Shown: piece after piece, positions 18,514 through 26,943 of the stretch
Position numbering within the stretch: the stretch's first letter is position 1
How the letters are laid out: every line of letters starts with the position of its first letter
Assembly (NCBI GenBank): GCA_036873755.1
Contig: JAVTVY010019460.1
Location: forward strand, 1-64,000
Reading direction: 5' to 3'
DNA: 64,000 bases
Source of the DNA: Hanleya hanleyi
Lineage: Eukaryota; Mollusca; Polyplacophora; Lepidopleurida; Hanleyidae
Position numbers and translations under genes: made by a program
The notes under the pieces: model-generated
What the model was told of the DNA's origin: nothing
The model's database searches: none
What the model saw: only the letters and a program-made list of their open reading frames with translations

Positions 18514-19005
18514 ATGGACAAACAGCAGCTGCCTCTGAACACAGCGTCTCCCAAAACGCGCAAAGCGCAAATGGGCTTTGTGGTGATAGTGCTAACCCTG
18601 CTGAGTGTCTTGTACGGAGGTGTGTTTTACGACGTAGACTATGTCAGCGCGCTACTTAACCAAATGAGAACACCAGCCATCAGTGAATCCAGTCTACAGA
18701 TAGCACCAGTCAACCCCGTATCGAGTCCAGTCACCACCCCACCCCGTGTACAAGCCACGTCGAGCTCCACACCAAGCTTCACACCTACACCAAGTACACC
18801 CACTACGTCTGAAGACCCACCGGATTTCATCCCTCACAGTGAACAGATGTATCCCGGCCGCACACCGTTTGCGTTGGAAGCCTTCAAAGATGCCACAACC
18901 CCTCAGCACGGGCTCTTCGACCTCAAGCAAGCCACCCCCGAACACCTTCGACTACGGACCGGCATCTTTCCCGGAGCGGCCCACCACGTGTACATGCAAA
19001 AATAA
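18514..19005 (+). CDS. Single-span membrane protein with Ser/Thr/Pro-rich stalk
   Basis: 163 residues from the ATG at 18,514; the open frame extends upstream into the integrase gene, but the TATA box decides the start. A basic N terminus (SPKTRKAQ) is followed by one hydrophobic segment (GFVVIVLTLLSVLYGGVF), then a long stretch of Ser/Thr/Pro with likely O-glycosylation and a C-terminal about 60 residues (FIPHSEQMYPGRTPFALEAF...). The topology suggests a type II membrane protein. It lies between the integrase and the virion genes. No family assigned; a virion-surface or membrane role is only a guess. Confidence 0.55.
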   Translation: MDKQQLPLNTASPKTRKAQMGFVVIVLTLLSVLYGGVFYDVDYVSALLNQMRTPAISESSLQIAPVNPVSSPVTTPPRVQATSSSTPSFTPTPSTPTTSEDPPDFIPHSEQMYPGRTPFALEAFKDATTPQHGLFDLKQATPEHLRLRTGIFPGAAHHVYMQK

Positions 19006-19115
19006 TGTAAACACACCCACAGTGGCTCCCCAGCTGGGGTCTGTGTGTTTGATGATGGGATAATGAAAAGAATGAATACCACAGCATGGTTGATTTTTGT
19101 CTCTGTTCTCTGAGG

Positions 19116-19125
19116 TGGATAAAAA
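19116..19125 (+). promoter_or_regulatory. Weak TATA-like box
   Basis: GGATAAAAAG, about 40 bp upstream of the start codon cluster at 19,159/19,162. Confidence 0.4.
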
Positions 19126-19158
19126 GGGCAGATTTGTGGGTTCTGGCATTATTTGTAC

Positions 19159-19503
19159 ATGATGTCTGCGCGAGTACGGAAGCACGCCCCGACGCTCCGT
19201 GTATTGAAGACGGCCCCACCCGAGTTGGTTCGAACCATCGTACGCGGTGCGGACCCTAACCTTGTACGCTGTCTGTGTGAGATCGGGTACAACCTGTTAA
19301 AAGGCAACGTACCACTGACTCCGGCTCAGAAGACCAAGTTGACCAAGCATAAGACAGATCTCCGAACCCTAGTCCAGAAGCGGGTCCCTCAAACACAAAA
19401 GAAAAAGGTGTTACAGAAAGGCGGCTTTCTCGGGGCCATCTTAGCACCGTTGGCCGCTTCCGTGTTGGGTCCAGTATTGGGTGGACTCTTCGGCCGACAA
19501 TGA
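19159..19503 (+). CDS. Small basic protein with Gly-rich hydrophobic C terminus
   Basis: About 114 residues starting at Met 19,159 (or 19,162). The first 80 residues are helical and very basic (LTPAQKTKLTKHKTDLRTLVQKR, QKKKVLQKGG). They end in a hydrophobic glycine/alanine segment (GFLGAILAPLAASVLGPVLGGLFG). A basic N-terminal part with a membrane-active glycine-rich tail is seen in small virion core or membrane-lytic proteins of adenovirus-like elements; homologues recur next to capsid genes in related invertebrate elements. Its stop overlaps the next start (ATGA at 19,500), indicating tight coupling. Confidence 0.6.
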   Translation: MMSARVRKHAPTLRVLKTAPPELVRTIVRGADPNLVRCLCEIGYNLLKGNVPLTPAQKTKLTKHKTDLRTLVQKRVPQTQKKKVLQKGGFLGAILAPLAASVLGPVLGGLFGRQ

Positions 19504-20332
19504 ACCACACCAAAAAAATGATCCTCGTCGAATCACGATTCCTTCAAAACCTCCAATCGCCCTACCCTGCCCCACCTACGGTGAAGACCATAAACACCCT
19601 CGATGGAGAGATGCAACATATTTTACAGAGACCGGGGTTAAGCGACAGTGAGAAAGTACAACGGTACAATGAGACGCTTCAAAGGTACATGACGTTCAGG
19701 GACCAATACAAAACCCTGTCTACCCTACCACCACCACCACCACCACGTGACACACCGCCGACCTCAGCACCGCTCCAACAGCCGCCATTACCAGGGGTAG
19801 CACCCACAGCCCCACAGTGGGTGGAAGACGAAGTCCTGAAGAGTGTACCTGCATCATTCAAGAAACAAGCTGGCCTGGTATTACAACGGATGAAACAGAA
19901 TCCTAACATAACTTGGAATGATAATGTCGAACTCCTGGTACAGAATCAGGTGGTCCCGAGGACCCACATGACGGATTTAGTGAATGACCTGATGCGTCAA
20001 CGCAGGTCGCACACGGATCCTCGAGGATGGGAGGTCTTCGCTCAGGGCTTGAAAGACATGCATGTACCACAGGAATTGGTGGAGAACCCCACCGCCGGGC
20101 CTTTATGCAGCTAACCCAGCAATCGCCGAGTGGCCCACTACCTTCTTGGGAAGCCGAATGGGAACCGGAGTCACCCCCCAAAACACCACCACAACGGGCA
20201 CCTTCTTTTCATGCCTTTAAAAAACCACCCTCGATCAGGACACCCCACATCTCCAGAGCCGTGACACGTAGCAAGTCAACGCGACGAACACGACGCCGGA
20301 CACAACCGCCCAAGGCCTGGAACACCTATTAA
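19500..20332 (+). pseudogene. Proline-rich basic virion-type protein, frameshifted near the end
   Basis: The first frame gives 204 residues (19,500-20,114): helical N terminus, a Pro-rich linker (PPPPPPRDTPP), then a compact domain (WVEDEVLKSVP ... MTDLVNDLMRQRR ... GWEVFAQGLKDM). The frame ending at 20,332 continues with a proline-rich and strongly basic tail (RSKSTRRTRRRTQPPKAWNTY). An indel near 20,090-20,105 would join them. The internal domain is intact. A DNA- or core-associated virion protein is plausible from the basic tail. No named family. Confidence 0.55.
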
Positions 20333-20365
20333 AACCAACAGCAGCAGCAGGACAGCTCAGTCGCC

Positions 20366-21155
20366 ATGTTTTACCTCACCCTACCCAGTAAGAGTTCGCT
20401 GGATGTGTTTCCTGACAACACCGTGGCCAAGTACGTGACCCAGTTACCGCAACCGTTGCATTTACCTGGACGATGGGAATGTGGCCTCGTGGATATCCAA
20501 TACCCTTACTCGTGGTACAACGTGCGAGCCAATGAAGTGTGGTACGAGGTGACCTACGAAGGAAAAGACACCCGACTCACCCTCCCCGAAGGCCAATACG
20601 ATACTCCCAAGGAGCTCATGGGTGGGCTGTCAAGACTGTTGCATTATAAGGCTCTACGGGAGGTCACGAATACTTCAAAACCCATCAAAGACCTATCCCT
20701 TCAAGAATCACGTGGACTTCGATTACAGCGCACATAACGACAAGGCACAGCTTACCGTCACCACCAACGCGAGTGTCGTACTGAGTCCTATCCTACAGCA
20801 AATGTTGGGTTTCGATCTAAAGACGTTCGCTGGTCCCACCGAACACCATGGCGAGATGCCGATGGATATGAAGTCGGGTATGTACGGACTCTACGTCTAC
20901 TCGGACGTGGTGGACAACCACATCGTGGGCGATATCAACACACCTCTGTTACGGGTGGTCCCCATTAAAAAGACGTATGGAGGTCAAGTCACCCACAGTT
21001 TCACCCACATGCTCTACTTGCCCGTACGACAAACTGACATCAACACGATCACGGTGGATATAAGAGATGACACGGGACGACCGGTGGCATTCGAACGAGG
21101 AAAAGTGGTGCTGACACTTCATTTTCGACAAGCACGTGCTCCCCACTTTGCATAA
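20366..21155 (+). pseudogene. Penton-like minor capsid protein, one frameshift
   Basis: N-terminal 110 codons (20,366 to about 20,690: MFYLTLPSKSSLDVFPDNTV, GRWECGLVDIQYPYSWYNV) and the rest (about 20,690-21,155: FDYSAHNDKAQLTV, GMYGLYVYSDVVDNHIVGD, THMLYLPVRQTDINTI) are in different frames, so an indel lies near 20,690. The beta-rich pattern, the position directly before the major capsid gene cluster and the size (about 260 residues) fit the single jelly-roll penton-type protein of Polintons and adintoviruses. Start codon in good context after a ccatg. Non-functional as read unless the indel is a sequence error. Confidence 0.65.
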
Positions 21156-21525
21156 TGAAAGTACCTTACGAGTGCGATGCACGCAGCTATATGGACTATT
21201 ATGCCCAACAGGCCGAGGGTGGCTTTCCGGTCTTTAGCGGTGCACGCATGCAACGAGGACATGGACTGGGGAACATACTCGGCAGCATCGTCAAAACGTT
21301 CCTGCCCTTGGTGACGCGTGGGGTGAAAGCAATCGACAAACAAGCGGTACGCAGTGGACTGCAAGTGGCCGGTGATGTCTTGGGGGGGGGGGGGTACGGC
21401 ACCCAAAGAAGCCAAAGCACAACGCACCGTAGGGAATAAAAGAGCTGCCCCACCGAGACCACGCACCAGTCGACGACGGACCCAGCGACGACGCACATCG
21501 AAGACCCAGGATATCTTTTCTTAAA
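21155..21525 (+). pseudogene. Small basic virion protein (pVI/core type), frameshifted at a G run
   Basis: The ATG at 21,155 overlaps the penton-like stop region (TAATGA). The N-terminal motif KVPYECDARSYMDYYAQQAEG is followed by QRGHGLGNILGSIVKTFLP, a glycine-rich amphipathic segment, and RSGLQVAGDVLGGG. A run of 13 G at 21,382-21,394 shifts the frame, which then stops at 21,439. The alternative frame after the run continues with a very basic tail (rich in Arg, ending near 21,525 ...QDIFS). Adenovirus pVI/pVII-like architecture: membrane-active helix plus basic tail. Confidence 0.6.
21382..21394. repeat. 13-G homopolymer inside a coding region
   Basis: Coincides exactly with the frame change of the small virion protein gene. 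Could be a slippage mutation or a base-calling length error. Confidence 0.9.
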
Positions 21526-21527
21526 AC

Positions 21528-22835
21528 ATGTCCTTGATCCACGCCGAGTCCTGCCCCTCCACCAACAGTGAATTGGATTTGTGGACGGTGCCGCCCACAC
21601 AGACCAGTGCCGAACAAGGATTATGGGTGGAGCATCTCCCGCTCTCCAGCATCAACGAAACAGGGCCCATCGAGTTCACCATCAGTAATGCGGATACGGC
21701 CTATGTGGATTTAGCCCATACATACTTGTATGTGAAAGCTAAGGTGGTCAGTGGGGATGGCACCAGAATCATCCAAGCTGCAACGGTGAGCCCGACGAAT
21801 CTCTTGCTGCACTCGATGTTTCAACAGGTGGATATTTTTCTCAGCGACAAACTCGTCAGTGACTCGACCAACACGTACCCCTATCGAGCCTACATCGAGA
21901 CACTGTTGTCGTATGGCCGAGAGGCTAAAAAATCTCAGCTGACAGCCGCTTTATTCTACCAGGACACACCCGAGCACATGGACACGGTGGACAATGTGGG
22001 ATATAACAAACGGAAGGCTTTCACTGCGAACAGTGCCTCGGTGGATCTCATGGGTCGACTGCACGCAGACATGTTCATGCAAGATCGGTACCTCTTGAAC
22101 AAGATCCCCATCAAAATCCGACTGATACGGGCGCCTCCGACCTTCGCCTTGATGGCCACTAACGTAGAGGGGCATGCAGCTGACTATAAGATTGTTATCC
22201 AAGACGCAGTCCTGTATGTCCGAAAAGTGAAACCGAATGCAGTCGTTCAATTGGGACACATGAAAGCCTTGGAAACAAAACCAGCCCAGTACCCTATCCG
22301 ACGTGTACAAACCAAAGTGTTCTCTGTGCCTGCTGGAAATATGAGCGCCAGCAAAGAAAACCTGTTCCTGGGAGAACTACCCAAGCGATTGATCCTGGCC
22401 TGTGTGGAAAATACCAGTTTCGGAGCCTACCCAGAGAATCCGTTTGACTTTAAACATTTCGGCATCAATTTTGTGGCCCTGCATGTGGATGGACAACAGT
22501 TCCCAGCCACGGCTTTAACACCGAACTTTGGGCGCAGGAATTTCATTCGAGCCTATCAGAGCCTGTTTACAGCCACCGGTCAAATCAACAAGGACGAAGG
22601 GAATTTGATCAGCCGGGAGGACTACGGGAACGGATACACGTTGTTCTGTTTCGATCTGCCCCCCATCTTAGAGAACGACCACCAGCTGGCCCTAGCCAAG
22701 CAAGGCAATTTACGGTTGAAAATCCACTTTGCACGAGCCCTGGGGACCACCGTCAATGTGATCTGCTACGCCGAGTTTGACAACATCATTCAAGTGGACA
22801 AAGCGCGCAACGTCCTGTGTGACTTCTCCACCTAA
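21528..22835 (+). CDS. Hexon-like major capsid protein (F54H12.2-like family)
   Basis: 435 residues, fully open. The start MSLIHAESC, the LDLWTVPPTQTS segment, the DTAYVDLAHTYLYVKAKVV strand pair, LLHSMFQQVDIFLSDKLVS, YPYRAYIETLLSYG, and the C-terminal half (PIRRVQTKVFSVPAG, GAYPENPFDFKHFGINF, LRLKIHFARAL) identify the protein family annotated in many invertebrates as 'uncharacterized protein F54H12.2-like'. Context (next to penton-like and protease genes) and beta-rich composition fit a double jelly-roll major capsid protein that would form pseudo-hexameric capsomers. Shorter than adenovirus hexon but in the usual range for this family. It ends two bases before the protease start. It is one of the few intact genes of the element. 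Confidence 0.75.
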   Translation: MSLIHAESCPSTNSELDLWTVPPTQTSAEQGLWVEHLPLSSINETGPIEFTISNADTAYVDLAHTYLYVKAKVVSGDGTRIIQAATVSPTNLLLHSMFQQVDIFLSDKLVSDSTNTYPYRAYIETLLSYGREAKKSQLTAALFYQDTPEHMDTVDNVGYNKRKAFTANSASVDLMGRLHADMFMQDRYLLNKIPIKIRLIRAPPTFALMATNVEGHAADYKIVIQDAVLYVRKVKPNAVVQLGHMKALETKPAQYPIRRVQTKVFSVPAGNMSASKENLFLGELPKRLILACVENTSFGAYPENPFDFKHFGINFVALHVDGQQFPATALTPNFGRRNFIRAYQSLFTATGQINKDEGNLISREDYGNGYTLFCFDLPPILENDHQLALAKQGNLRLKIHFARALGTTVNVICYAEFDNIIQVDKARNVLCDFST

Positions 22836-22836
22836 C

Positions 22837-23309
22837 ATGGATACAGACCAGATAACCACCGTGCTGGAGAATGACCCAGAGACACGTATGGTCTTTCAAG
22901 GGGTGTTCGCCCGAGATGTGTTCCCATTAGACCGTATGTATCCTGCTGCATACGTTCTCCACACGGAACCGATTGCATCCGCCCGGTGAATATTGGGTGG
23001 CCGTGTACTTGACAGAACAGCAGGGGCAATACTTTGACCCGTACGGCCTGCCACCCCTCCATCCCGATTTAACAGACTTCATGGATCAAGGCACAGAGAC
23101 GTGGTGTTGGAAGTCAAACGTTGCAAAGCCTGACCAGTAGCGTGTGCGGACAATATTGCTTGTTTTACCTGTACCATCGATGCCGGGGAAGACCCTTATC
23201 TACCATCGTACAGATGTTTGACGAGTACCCCAAGGCCGAGGACCGCGATGTACTCGTATATGACTGGGCCGCCCATCATTTCAATGTACAAGCCCCGTTC
23301 TGGGCTTAA
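22837..23309 (+). pseudogene. Adenain-type cysteine protease, two frameshifts and lost catalytic His
   Basis: Three collinear segments in different frames: 22,837-22,989 (N terminus), about 22,975-23,120 (GEYWVAVY, YFDPYG) and about 23,110-23,309 (SVCGQYCLFYLYHR ... FNVQAPFW). The order His-Trp block, Asp/Glu-Pro-Tyr-Gly block, Gln-Tyr-Cys block is that of adenovirus-type maturation proteases (C5/C48 fold). The nucleophile Cys (GQYC) and FDPYG are present. The residue before the conserved Trp, normally the catalytic His, is Tyr (tat) here. In its usual role the enzyme trims capsid precursor proteins. This copy is dead. Confidence 0.75.
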
Positions 23310-23415
23310 GTTCTTTCAATGTACACAAGCCCGCTGTTCTGGGCTTAAGTTTACAAGCCCCCTGTTCTGGGCTTCAGTTCTTTCAATGTACAAGCCCCCT
23401 GTTCTGGGCTTCAGT
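23282..23415 (+). repeat. Four tandem hairpin units derived from the protease 3' end
   Basis: Units of about 38-63 bp built on caatgtacaagcccc.tgttctgggctt.ag. Each can form a short stem (aagccc/gggctt). The first unit encodes the last residues and stop codon of the protease, so the array arose by duplication of that gene's end. The units are in the 3' untranslated region. Confidence 0.75.
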
Positions 23416-23451
23416 TTTCACGTGGTTGTTCTCACGTTGTTGTTGTTACTG

Positions 23452-23457
23452 AATAAA
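23452..23457 (+). terminator. Polyadenylation signal of the virion-gene cluster
   Basis: AATAAA, about 140 bp after the protease stop, followed by a T/G-rich stretch (ttgtgtgttttattc near 23,490). It is the only strong canonical signal downstream of the plus-strand gene series inside the element. Confidence 0.6.
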
Positions 23458-23829
23458 AAACAAAATGAGATCTCACCAAAAAACCCTGTCTTGTGTGTTT
23501 TATTCATAATTCAATGTGGAGATTCAAAACTGAAATCAGTGGTGTAGGATGGGGCCAAAATGTAACCCATCAATGTTAGAATGCAAGAGCACTATAGTAA
23601 AATAGAGAGCCAATGAAATCAGGCCACAGACCAAGTACGTGTTTTGGTCTAGGTTTGGAGCGGGCATTTCATTGAGGTGCGTGTAAAGGAAGACGGTGAG
23701 TGAAGACTCGTCCAACACGTATAGATTAAGTTTATTACTATAAGTTCTATGTACGCGCGCGCGCGCGCGCGCACTAGGGGACCGGGGCGGGCCGGGGCGG
23801 AGAAAGTTGGAGGCAGTGTTTGAGCATTC
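23458..23829. other. Non-coding spacer before the right terminal repeat
   Basis: Contains a (CG)n run at 23,753-23,772 (potential Z-DNA). A gccggggcggg GC-rich block follows. The ORFs here are unsupported. Confidence 0.5.
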
Positions 23830-25626
23830 TGAAAAACCGGAAGTGACATCATGCAGACCCACCAAACCACGTGAATGTTAGTCCAAGTGGATGCTCCCCC
23901 ACCTAGGATTCACATGGATACCTCACTCGACCCCATCGGCTCATGAGGGGCCCACCTAGACCCCAAAAACGTTTATTTCCATACCCTTGGGCTATCGCGC
24001 ATGCGCAGAATTGCCCTATGTCAACCCCACATCCACGCCATCAGAGACTCCATTACATACGCTTCATATCGATACCTCACACGACCCATTCGAACCGTGA
24101 ATAGCCCATCTCTAACCCAAACACACCCACACACACACCCCCCAAAATGCCTGCTTTCTCTACTACGGCCAGGCTGCGCATGCGCAGACTATTGACAATG
24201 TACGAACCATTAGTGTAGTCAAGTGCTCCTGCATGAGAGCTTCACATGGATACCTCACTCGACCCCATCGGACCATTAGTGGCCCGCCTAGACTCCAACA
24301 CGTCCACCCCGTATGGACCTATACACCCATAGCCATGCAGTATAGGCCTATGGGCCTACCCAGGCCTGAGTTACTTTTTTCAAAAATTTCACCGTTTCGT
24401 GCCGGGACACTTCCTATCATGTTTGTCTTGACGAGACTTAGAAAACAAATCCAAACAACCATACCGCAAATGTCTAGAAGTAGGTTTCCCAGTGGGGCAA
24501 ACATTGGTCCTATACCCCTAGTATGGGACTATATGGGTCTCCCTGAACTTTTTCCAAAAATTTCAACGATTCGCTCCGCGACACTTCCTATCATGTTTGT
24601 CTTGACGAGACTAAGAAAACGAGACCCCACAACCTATACCGCTAATGTCGAGAAGTAGGTTTCCCAGGATGGTCCTATACCGCCCATATCCCATATAGGC
24701 AATTTCCCGTAATTTAGGATAAAGTCCGTGTTCCGTATTTTTTCAGGAAATTTTTTACATACACCCACCCTGGAACTAGGGGGAGATAACTCTATTGATA
24801 GGCAAGCCCCGTTAAGCCCGGCGACCTACATACCCCCCATACCCCATATAGGCATTTTCGCGGAGTTTTCGATAAAGTCCGAGTTACGTTTTTTTTTTTT
24901 TTCAGGAAATATTTTACATGCAGCCACCCATGACTGGATGCCCCTTCACATAGGTTTCACATTGATACCTCATGCAACTCCATCGGCCCATTAGGGGCTC
25001 CCCTAGATCCCAAAACGTCTATTTCCATACCCTTTGGCCACCGCGCATGCGCAGAATGGTGACAACGCCCGAGCCGCTAGACCAGTCCGATGCCCCTTCA
25101 TGAATGCTTCACTTTGATACCTCAAACGACCCCATCGGTCCATTAGTGGCCCACCTCGATCCCAAAACGTCTATTTTCATACCCTTTGGCCACCGCGCAT
25201 GCGCAAAATGACGATATTTCAACCCCACACCCAGCCCACCAGATGCCCCTTCACGAATCCTTTACATTGATACCTCATACGACCCAATCGGACCATCCAT
25301 ACCCCATACAGGCATTTTCCTGTATAGATTTAATATGCAAATGTTCGAATCAGGGAAGATAACCCGGCATTTGCCAAAAATCACAAAAGTGCATCAAGAG
25401 TTACCTCCCCATTGGAACTCTTCTGTGTTGGAGGTAGTTTTCCTCCCCATCGACCAAGTACCCCCTTAAATTTTACCCGGTGGGGACAAAAATGAGATCC
25501 TTGAGCTGGTGGCGCCCCCTATCGACCGTAATTTGAGGGTTCCCGATTGCGATTTAACATGGACCAACAGATGGCGAATTTTCCCGGTGCCCCAAAAATG
25601 TGCGTCGATTTACTGTCTGTACTACT
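23830..25626 (-). repeat. Right terminal inverted repeat of Polinton
   Basis: Inverted match to 12,054-14,790, including gcagacccaccaaaccacgtgaatgtt at the inner end and gtgcgtcgatttactgtctgtactact at the outer tip. NRF1-type palindromes lie at about 23,996, 24,174, 25,045 and 25,193. Unlike the left arm it lacks the 810-bp retroelement insertion. A block at about 24,380-24,660 (two copies of ...cacttcctatcatgtttgtcttgacgagact.ag) mirrors 13,960-14,245. Confidence 0.85.
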
Positions 25627-25632
25627 TACGGT
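25627..25632. repeat. Target site duplication of Polinton, right
   Basis: tacggt, the exact partner of 12,048-12,053. Confidence 0.9.
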
Positions 25633-26550
25633 GTCCAATGGGATTCGGGTTCCAAATCACTCTGGCTGTTGATCATATAGGAACACCGCCCCTCCGTGAA
25701 ATGTATAAATAGTTAACATTTTAAAGAGCGCGCAATGCTATATAGCCATATGAATGTATAAAAGCTGCTCCAGTATCTCGAATGAAGAATGTAAAATTCC
25801 GAACAAATTATTTTAGATCACAGTTTGGGCTCATTTTAACGAGAAATAAAAGCGAATCCAGCTGTTGGAGAAATTGATTTAATTGAGAAAATTAGACTGC
25901 GCTATTCTTTGTATAATATGTACTATTACCCAAAGCTTGACTGGTCCTTCTGATGGATGCAAATTCGGTGCACTTGGAGATCGTTTTGGTGTTCTCTGCT
26001 GGCAGAACAAGACTTAAGTCAAGAACTAAATTCGCCAAAGTCATTCCAGCGAGGTCATCCTAGCTCGTGAAGATGTTATATATCTGCTGCTCCTCTTTGC
26101 CAACGAATGGCGACACGAGTACCCTACAGAATACATCCAACATTCATAGTAAGCTCGAAAAACGCTTGCAATAGTTCCAAGCCACCCTCCATGGATAGCA
26201 AATCATTTATGACAATGTTCGACCTCTTTGTGGTTCATGCCCTCGTCCGCTCCATAAGTGAGTTATCCAGCTGCACCGTGCCATATTTGTGATTGGGGAC
26301 AATTTCCAATGCTCACCCGAACACTTATCACACTATCACTTGTGTAATTGTTCGATTTCAAACATCATACCGGTGCCCTCTCATTCCAGTTGTGAATATT
26401 TTCGTTCGGCGGAGCTCACCCACCCACCCTTGTTCGCATCAAAGTGGTGCAATAGTTGTGAAGAATCCAGTTTGACTCTTGGAATGTATCTTGTGATTTG
26501 CCCCAATGCTACTAAACATCTTGAGGCAACAGTTCGTGTGTATCGGTGAT
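25633..26550. other. Degenerate repeat-derived spacer
   Basis: Right flank of the Polinton. Before insertion its first bases were continuous with the sequence ending at 12,053. No ORF with a recognisable domain; probably contains further decayed minus-strand gypsy sequence. Confidence 0.4.
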
Positions 26551-26559
26551 ATCAGGATA

Positions 26560-26740
26560 GCCAACTTCGGCAATAACCTTTCAGTATTTCACTAATCCAA
26601 GGTATGATTTGAGCTCTGTGACATCCTGTGTTGCTGGGGTTTGAATAATGGCACCGAGGTTCAGTAGATTGAGACCTTCCATTTTTGGGCACACTCTTAA
26701 CTAGAGTAATATATGACCCAGTCTCTGTGAATGGTTGCAA
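26560..26740 (-). pseudogene. Ty3/gypsy pol remnant (connection region)
   Basis: In two minus-strand frames the translation shows NLLNLGAIIQTPATQDVTELKSYLGLVKYW, the pattern that follows the reverse transcriptase core in Ty3/gypsy elements (x-AP-x-P-x-DVTELRSFLGL). Frame-broken. Same strand and order as the fragment at 27,564. Confidence 0.6.
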
Positions 26741-26749
26741 TTAAACACA

Positions 26750-26934
26750 ACATTAAAAGGATGGTGAAAAACCATGTCGGAATACTGACAAGAAGTCATA
26801 TGACCCCACAGGTAAATATACTGATTGCATATTTCTAAAAAACATCACAAGAACCAGAAGTTATCCCTGTGATGATTTGTATCCCAACCACGCTTTTATT
26901 GTAGCTGTTCATGTGGTCATCTTGAATGACATGA
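26750..26934. repeat. Dispersed repeat copy
   Basis: aacattaaaaggatggtgaaaaa...gaagtcatatgaccccacaggtaaatatactgattgcatattt...gatttgtatcccaaccacgcttttattgtagctgttcatgtggtcatcttgaatgacatga; also at about 3,075-3,290 and 39,365-39,930. Confidence 0.7.
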
Positions 26935-26943
26935 CCCTAGCAC

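Larger units (their letters stand above)
12054..25626 (+). mobile_element. Complete Polinton/Maverick-type virus-like transposon without polymerase
   Basis: 13,573 bp bounded by long terminal inverted repeats beginning AGTAGTATA and by a perfect 6-bp target duplication. It carries a chromodomain integrase, hexon-like and penton-like capsid proteins, an adenain-type protease, several small virion-like proteins and three PC4-like proteins, all on the plus strand. It resembles Polintons and adintoviruses in integrase, capsid set and termini, but shows no family B DNA polymerase and no FtsK/HerA-type packaging ATPase in any frame. An ancient, partly decayed integrated copy: at least five genes are frameshifted while integrase, major capsid and first PC4-like genes stay open. 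It is a transposon-virus relic; no current mobility is implied. Confidence 0.85.

Noticed and set aside
23536..23870. Minus-strand ORFs with Arg/Ala repeats
   Set aside because: They include a (CG)n run and have no homology pattern.
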